From: Macrothele yani
Taxonomy: Eukaryota > Arthropoda > Arachnida > Araneae > Macrothelidae
Assembly (NCBI GenBank): GCA_039090855.1
Contig: CM077027.1
Span: 100,476,316-100,540,315, forward strand
DNA length: 64,000 bases
Direction of reading: 5' to 3'
Below the pieces are notes generated by a model. It saw nothing but the letters and a program-made list of their open reading frames with translations. It was not told the origin of the DNA and ran no database searches. The translations under genes and the position numbers were made by a program. Position 1 is the stretch's first letter; each line of letters starts with the position of its first letter. Of this stretch, positions 58,735 to 64,000 are shown in pieces.

Positions 58735-60870
58735 CTAGCATTTATCACGACTCACATAGGCTTTTAACTGGTTAACAGTTGCATGTTTTGCTGCTTCAAG
58801 CTGTTCTCGGTTGAATTCTCTCTGATAACAACATTCACTGTATGCAGACATCCTGATTTTTTCAACCAACAATGCATTTAACGTTTCAATACTGAGACAA
58901 GCACGAAATTTTGTAAGATTATTTCTAACAATACTGAATATCCTCTCTTTCACTGCATTACTGTGAGGAACCAATAGTATTGCTAACATGACCGTAGCAA
59001 GGCAAGAGAAGAGTATTTTCTTGTTTCACTCCCACCTGTTAATTTGGAAATCTTATCCCAATCAATGTCCAGCCTTGGAGAGTTCAAAATTTCTTGCTCA
59101 AGATTATCTACCTGGTACCTCAAAAACTCCATTTCAAGGTTATCCATATCACTGTTACTAACAATTCCTGGAACACTCGTTACTATGAACTGTACCGATG
59201 CATAGGAGGATTTCTGCCTCACTGATATATCTGCCACCTCAACATGCTTTAAAAACAAAACATCAGCCAATGGAAATTTCTGAATTATATAGTCACATCC
59301 CTTTTCATAGAAACATCTGACAGAAGAATAAAACAGTTTCAGTTGTGATTCTGGAAGTTCTTTTTTTATTTCTGTCAAATAAGATCTTGTTTTTACACCA
59401 ATAATAAGATCTTCGTCAGCTTTCTGGTATTTAACCTTTGTGAACTTAGCTTGGGCGATAAATTTAATTAAAATACACAAATGCACACAGTAAGTTACAT
59501 GCACTAACAATGACAAATTATGTTTATAACAGTGGACTTGTTTGATAGGAATATTTTAAAAGCCTATGCTGATATATATAAATTAAAAAGTGCTGCTGTA
59601 TTGCTTCATGGAACATGAAAGACGGACCTAAAAAGGCCAATATTAAAAATAATAATAAAATTCAATTTCCATGCACATTTTTCAACAGCACACCAAATTT
59701 GTTTAATATTTTAAACATTTCTTTGCAACTTTCACAAAATATGTTGCACAAATTTTTCAGAATACTTAGTATCTCAACTAAATTCAACAGTGCCATGTTT
59801 AAACTGAAATTTAAACTCTGTATCATTTAATACACATAGTGGTAACATATCTGGGGTTAAATGGAGTGCATATAGCAACAATGAAACTTTAGTTCAACTG
59901 AATGAGCAGTCATACTGAACTGATTAGATGGGGGTTTCCGGCAAGTATGACAATTTAAATTGTATCAAATTACAAACTTCTCATTACTCTTTGGTCTAGA
60001 GCATGTGATCTTATACTTTGCCTTTTACATACCTTCTTTCATGAAAAGCCCTCTAGGCCCTTTTCAAATGCATTGAGATGGTGAAAGTTACACGTTTCAA
60101 TTTGCACAAGACCACACTCTCAATGCTTCAACTTCATCACTCATCAGCCTAAAAACCTTTTGTTTACGTTTGGTCCATCACTACCAAATGTCACAAGTTT
60201 GAGTGGCGATAAACTGCTGTTATTAGGGGCTTCACTTAATTTTTTCTTTAAGTCCTCTGCAGTTTCATGGCCAATAAAAAATGTCCTGAGATGCCTACTT
60301 TCCAGCTTTTAAGATTTGTCAGACCAAAATCGAATTTTGATTTGCAGTTCTTTATGACCACCATCATTTGTTGTCTCATCAAAGCATATGCTGAAATAAT
60401 TTTAATTTTGGAATGAACTAGAGGACGATTCCTCACATCATCCTCTGCTTTATTCCAAAATTAATGTCCAAGTACATTTTATACAAAGTATACAACTTGG
60501 GCTGCAGAAAAAGAAAAAGTAGTGAGACCTAGTCGAGGGAACATAGCTTGAAATGTTTCTTTGAAATCAGAGCAAGATGCATGAGTAGTGACAAATAACA
60601 CATTTCATGGCCAGGATCAATTCTGCAGAAATGGAGGTATCCTCACATAATTATCTTAATTCCAAATGTAGACTGACCCAAATCATGCCTACATTCTTCA
60701 TTGCTTGTTGAAGTTTCTAAAGCTGCGTTCTTTGATTGTGAAGAAGTACGTTCTGATGCTGAAGTAGTCAAACAGACTCCAGGTCCTTGTAATGCTAGTT
60801 TCAAATGTACAGGTCCAACTTTTATTTCACAGTTTTTTGAATGTTTTCTCATGCATGCATACATACACAC
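58735..60870 (-). pseudogene. Decayed hAT transposase
   Basis: Reading the minus strand from 60870 gives an N-terminal CEIKVGPVHLKLALQGPGV piece, then CFDETTNDGGHKELQIKIRF (near 60390-60340), FFIGHETAEDLKKKLSEA, KLVTFGSDGPNVNK and RLMSDEVEALR, all with breaks. The C-terminal part follows (59516-58735): PLADVLFLKHVEVADI, DIDWDKISKL and the dimerisation block VPHSNAVKERIFSIVRNNLT. These are hAT-family signatures in the right order. One frameshift near 58985 separates the last two pieces; others are upstream. Ends were not found. Confidence 0.82.
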
Positions 60871-60871
60871 A

Positions 60872-63210
60872 TATCACTAAGCTGTTCTCTGAGATTCAGA
60901 GGTTAGCTCCAAAAAGAAATACACACTTCCAGATATTTTTATTTATTATTGTCGTATCAAACTTCTCCATTTACAGCGATCTTGACAGTACACTCCGTAC
61001 ACAAGATCTTTTATATTTCATACTCAATCTTTTTCTCATGCAGACACTCCTGAATCTGATCCACCCATGTCTTCCTTGGCCTTCCTCTGCCTTTCCTTCC
61101 TGCCACTTGGGCTGAAAAGATTTTCTTAGTAAGCATTTCATCACCCATTCTTTCAACATGGCCAAACCACCGAAGCATATTGGTCTCCACCTTGCTAACA
61201 ACATTTTGCTTCACATCACACAACTGCAATACATCTTCATTTCTCACACAATCATATCGTGTCTTGCCACAAACCCCATGTAAGTAACGTATTTCTCCAG
61301 CACACAAACGACTCCTATGTTTCTTCTGCAGTACTCAGGTTTCACTGCCATACATCAGAGTAGGAACAATTACAGTTTCATACACAGCCATGCGGGACTC
61401 TCTAGAGAACCCATCATTCCTGTGAAAACTTCCCAGAGCAGCTATGACTTTCAAAGAAGAATTTACTCACCTACTGATTTCACCATCCAACTTGTTCTCT
61501 CTGTCAAACATGCTTCCTAAGTACACAAACTCACTCACCTGGTCAATCACAGTGCCATTTATACTTACATTCAGTGCTACCCGTTCCTCTCTCAAACACC
61601 ATAACTTTGGTTTTTCCCTTATTTATATTCAGTTTGAATTTCATGCAAACTTCGTGCATCCGAGTTAACATACTCTGCAACTCACTTTTGCTCTCTGCCA
61701 ACAGGACAGTGTCATCAGCATACAGCAATCTGCACACACGGATATCACCAAGACATAAACCACTATTCCCTATTTTGGCATCACGCATGCATGCATCCAT
61801 AAATATATTAAACAGCCATGGTGACATTACACAACCTTGTTTAACTCCTGCACCAATGGAAGACCATTTTGATAAAACACCATTCACTCGTACACAAGCT
61901 CTACCACCAGCATACATGGCTTTTACACTATTAAGCAGATTCCCAGTAACACCATACTCATTCAATACCTTCCACAAGTGTCCTATTCACTCGGTCGTAA
62001 GCTTTCTCTAAATCTATGAAGGCAGTAAAAACTTTCTTCCCAACAGCCAGATACTTTTCAATCATCCTGCGTAATGCAAAAATCTGGTTAGTGCAGCCTT
62101 TGCCAGGCATAAAACCACTCTGAACATCCCACACTTTCAATTATGTAAGACCCCATACTTTTTCAATAACAACCTTACCAAACACTTTCCCTGGCACACC
62201 CAGTAGGCTAATACCACGATAGTTCTTACATTCAGTCTGATCACCTTTTCCCTTATACAAGGGAACAATGATAGGAATGGTCCCTCGGGATTGGAAGGAT
62301 GCTAACTCCCAGCACAACTGGCAAATTTCAGTTAACCAGTCAATTATAGAGTCACCACCATACTTCAACATCTCTGCAGTTATGCCATCAACTCCCAGAG
62401 CCTTACCATTCTGAAGAGATTTTAGAGCTTTACACACTTTTCTCTTGAGATCCCTCCTGTGCTTTCATCCCTCATTGTGACATCCTCTGCATCTGTCTCA
62501 GAACCAACTTTGCTTCCCTGATCTAATAACTTACAGAAGTATTCACCCCATCTGTCACTTAACTCATTGGGCTCCCATATCATTTCTCCAATCTCATTCT
62601 TCACACAACTTACAACTTTGCTTCCCCTATTTTTCCTGAGTCTCATGTACTTCCAGAAGGACTTCCTATCTTTCCAAAAAGCCAGTTCATGCCTTTCCAC
62701 TTTCTCTTTCCTATCTTTTGCCTTACTGTGGCGAACCAGTTTAGCAGCTTCACACTTCTTACAGCGATATTCATCCACAGAGACTCTACCTTGCAACATC
62801 CCCAAATAGGCTTCCTTCTTTCTCTTTACTGCCTCATCAATCTCACTATTCCACCAAGCATCACCTCTATTGTTACCCACTATTGTGGTGCCACAGACCA
62901 CTTTAGCAGCAGTGAAAACACAGTTCTTAAAACATTCCCACTTCTTTTCTACATCCCTCTCACCAGGCTTCAGATCCTTCAGTTGTTCTCTGAGTAAGTC
63001 AGAATACCACTGATGATCTTCAAGGAGCCTATCAACCTTTATTCTTTCTATCCTGGGTCTTTTCCTATTCCTTTTCCTCCAACCAACATTAAGTTTCACT
63101 CGTGACACTACCAAGTAATGATCAGAACCAACGTCCGCACCTCTCATCACACGGGTATCAACAACTAAGTGTTTCAAACGCTGATCGTAGACAACTAAAT
63201 CTATCACACT
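60872..63210 (-). mobile_element. Second LINE family, long 5'-truncated copy
   Basis: Minus-strand translation gives the end of an endonuclease (GADVGSDHYLVVSRVKLN, with the SDH motif), a linker, then RT blocks: NGKALGVDGITAEMLKYGG, ECKNYRGISLLGV, CTNQIFALRRM, TAFIDLEKAYDRVN, GVKQGCVMSPWLFNIFMDAC and CRLLYADDTVLLA, and a C-terminal CDVKQNVVSKVETNMLRWFG segment. Both active-site Asp pairs are intact, but the frame breaks near 62141, 61977-61960 and 61543. It is a non-LTR retrotransposon of a different family from the 28.9-kb LINE; I leave the clade open. The 5' end is cut at about 63210. Fragments of the same family lie at 32656, 37397 and 40029. Confidence 0.9.
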
Positions 63211-64000
63211 CTTTCAGGGTTCGTACACTTTTGGGGGAAAAAAATTCAAGGACTTTCCAGGCTTTTTCCAGGACATATACAAAAAATTCCAGGATGATTA
63301 TTATGCTTTACAGTATCATGTTCAAATTACTTTTTAAAAATAATTTCAGTTTTAAGTAATAAAAATGATGAAAGATGCAAATGGATGAGTGTGCTTTATG
63401 CAAATGGATCAAGTTTATCAAGCACAAGATCATAAAGAACGGATTCTGTTCTAATGCCCTGACCTTTGAATTCAATTTGGACCATTTTCTACAAGGGTAG
63501 GTTTCTCCTCCCTGATAACATACCAAAATTTCATTGCAATCAAACAGATTTTATGTGAGTTAACATTCCTAAGCTAGGCGAACAAATACTGCTCTTATGT
63601 CTTGGTCTTTGAATTTAATTTCGACCATTTTCAATAGGGTAGGTTCCCAGGTTGTACCTAACGGCATACTAAAATTTCGCTGAAATTCAACCGCTTTCAT
63701 GCGAATTATCGTACGGACAAACCCAAAGCATAAACGTTTCTGCAACCTATAGTTCGAAAGGGTTAGTAATTTCGAAAATAAAAACATAACGAACAGCGCG
63801 AAAACTAGCTCATAAATAGAATATTTGAAACTACAGTATGCACTCTTAATTATTAGGGATTAGAGGGGTAGGGAAATTAGCATGTTTTTCGTTGCGTAAG
63901 CGCTTAAGTACTGCTGAATTCCGTCAGACCCCACCTACACTCAATGGTCAAATGATTGAAATGTGCTGACGTTCATGGAATGAAAGGGTTGATCAGCTAT
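63211..64000. repeat. Repeat-rich end of window, diverged tandem units
   Basis: At 63225-63295 a GGACTTTCCAGGC/TTCCAGGA stretch resembles the fragment near 13265. A motif like CTTTGAATT(C/T)AATTT(G/C)GACCAT then GGGTAGGTT occurs near 63463 and again near 63606, about 143 bp apart, suggesting diverged tandem units. No gene was seen. Confidence 0.45.

Noticed and set aside
57118..60870. One continuous hAT element
   Set aside because: The N-terminal piece (57.1-57.6 kb) lies downstream of the C-terminal piece (58.7-59.5 kb) on the same strand, so they cannot be one collinear copy.

Overview
The window is animal nuclear DNA, AT-rich with long homopolymers and microsatellites. It holds the last four coding exons of one large conserved gene, surrounded by transposable elements. 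I see no operons, bacterial genes, CRISPR arrays or rRNA. Large TE-filled introns, low GC, many mariner/Tc1 relics, Penelope-like and RTE-type retroelements, and an invertebrate-looking USP9X tail suggest an arthropod-like invertebrate. A chelicerate such as a horseshoe crab would fit, but the sequence does not settle the species.

Host gene. On the minus strand lie the 3' exons of a USP9X / fat facets orthologue, a deubiquitinase: 56173-56341, 41081-41283, 21970-22116 and 4906-5568 (stop at 4906-4908). All visible junctions have GT/AG signals and the frame stays open across them. The introns are about 14.9, 19.0 and 16.4 kb. The catalytic domain lies upstream of the window. The first three exons are strongly conserved; the last encodes a 220-residue low-complexity tail that looks lineage-specific.

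Introns and flanks. From low to high coordinates: a short SINE (1.6 kb) before the gene end; a TIR element (6.0-7.6 kb); a truncated SINE (8.5 kb); a mariner relic (9.5-10.4 kb); a hAT-type non-autonomous element with 8-bp target duplication (12.2-13.1 kb); a complete-ended P-superfamily (THAP9-like) element (14.86-18.66 kb); a complex satellite (22.7-23.6 kb); a mariner relic (24.2-24.7 kb); an RTE-type LINE 3' fragment whose (TA)n tail was hit by a Tc1-like element (25.2-27.2 kb); a nearly intact RTE-type LINE with an 11-bp target duplication (28.9-32.0 kb); a Penelope-like element with a duplicated GIY-YIG segment (34.3-36.9 kb); a second LINE family, interrupted by a hAT-like element at a site whose uninterrupted form is visible in a paralogous copy (37.4-40.6 kb); two mariner relics (42.8-45.3 kb); a second Tc1-like element (46.5-48.1 kb); a second RTE copy carrying a tRNA-derived SINE (49.9-52.5 kb); a third Tc1-like relic (53.5-54.6 kb); hAT fragments (57.1-60.9 kb); and a long copy of the second LINE family (60.9-63.2 kb).

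The main interest is the layered, datable insertion history and several elements with precise ends and target duplications, above all the P-like element. I found no new multi-gene functional system.
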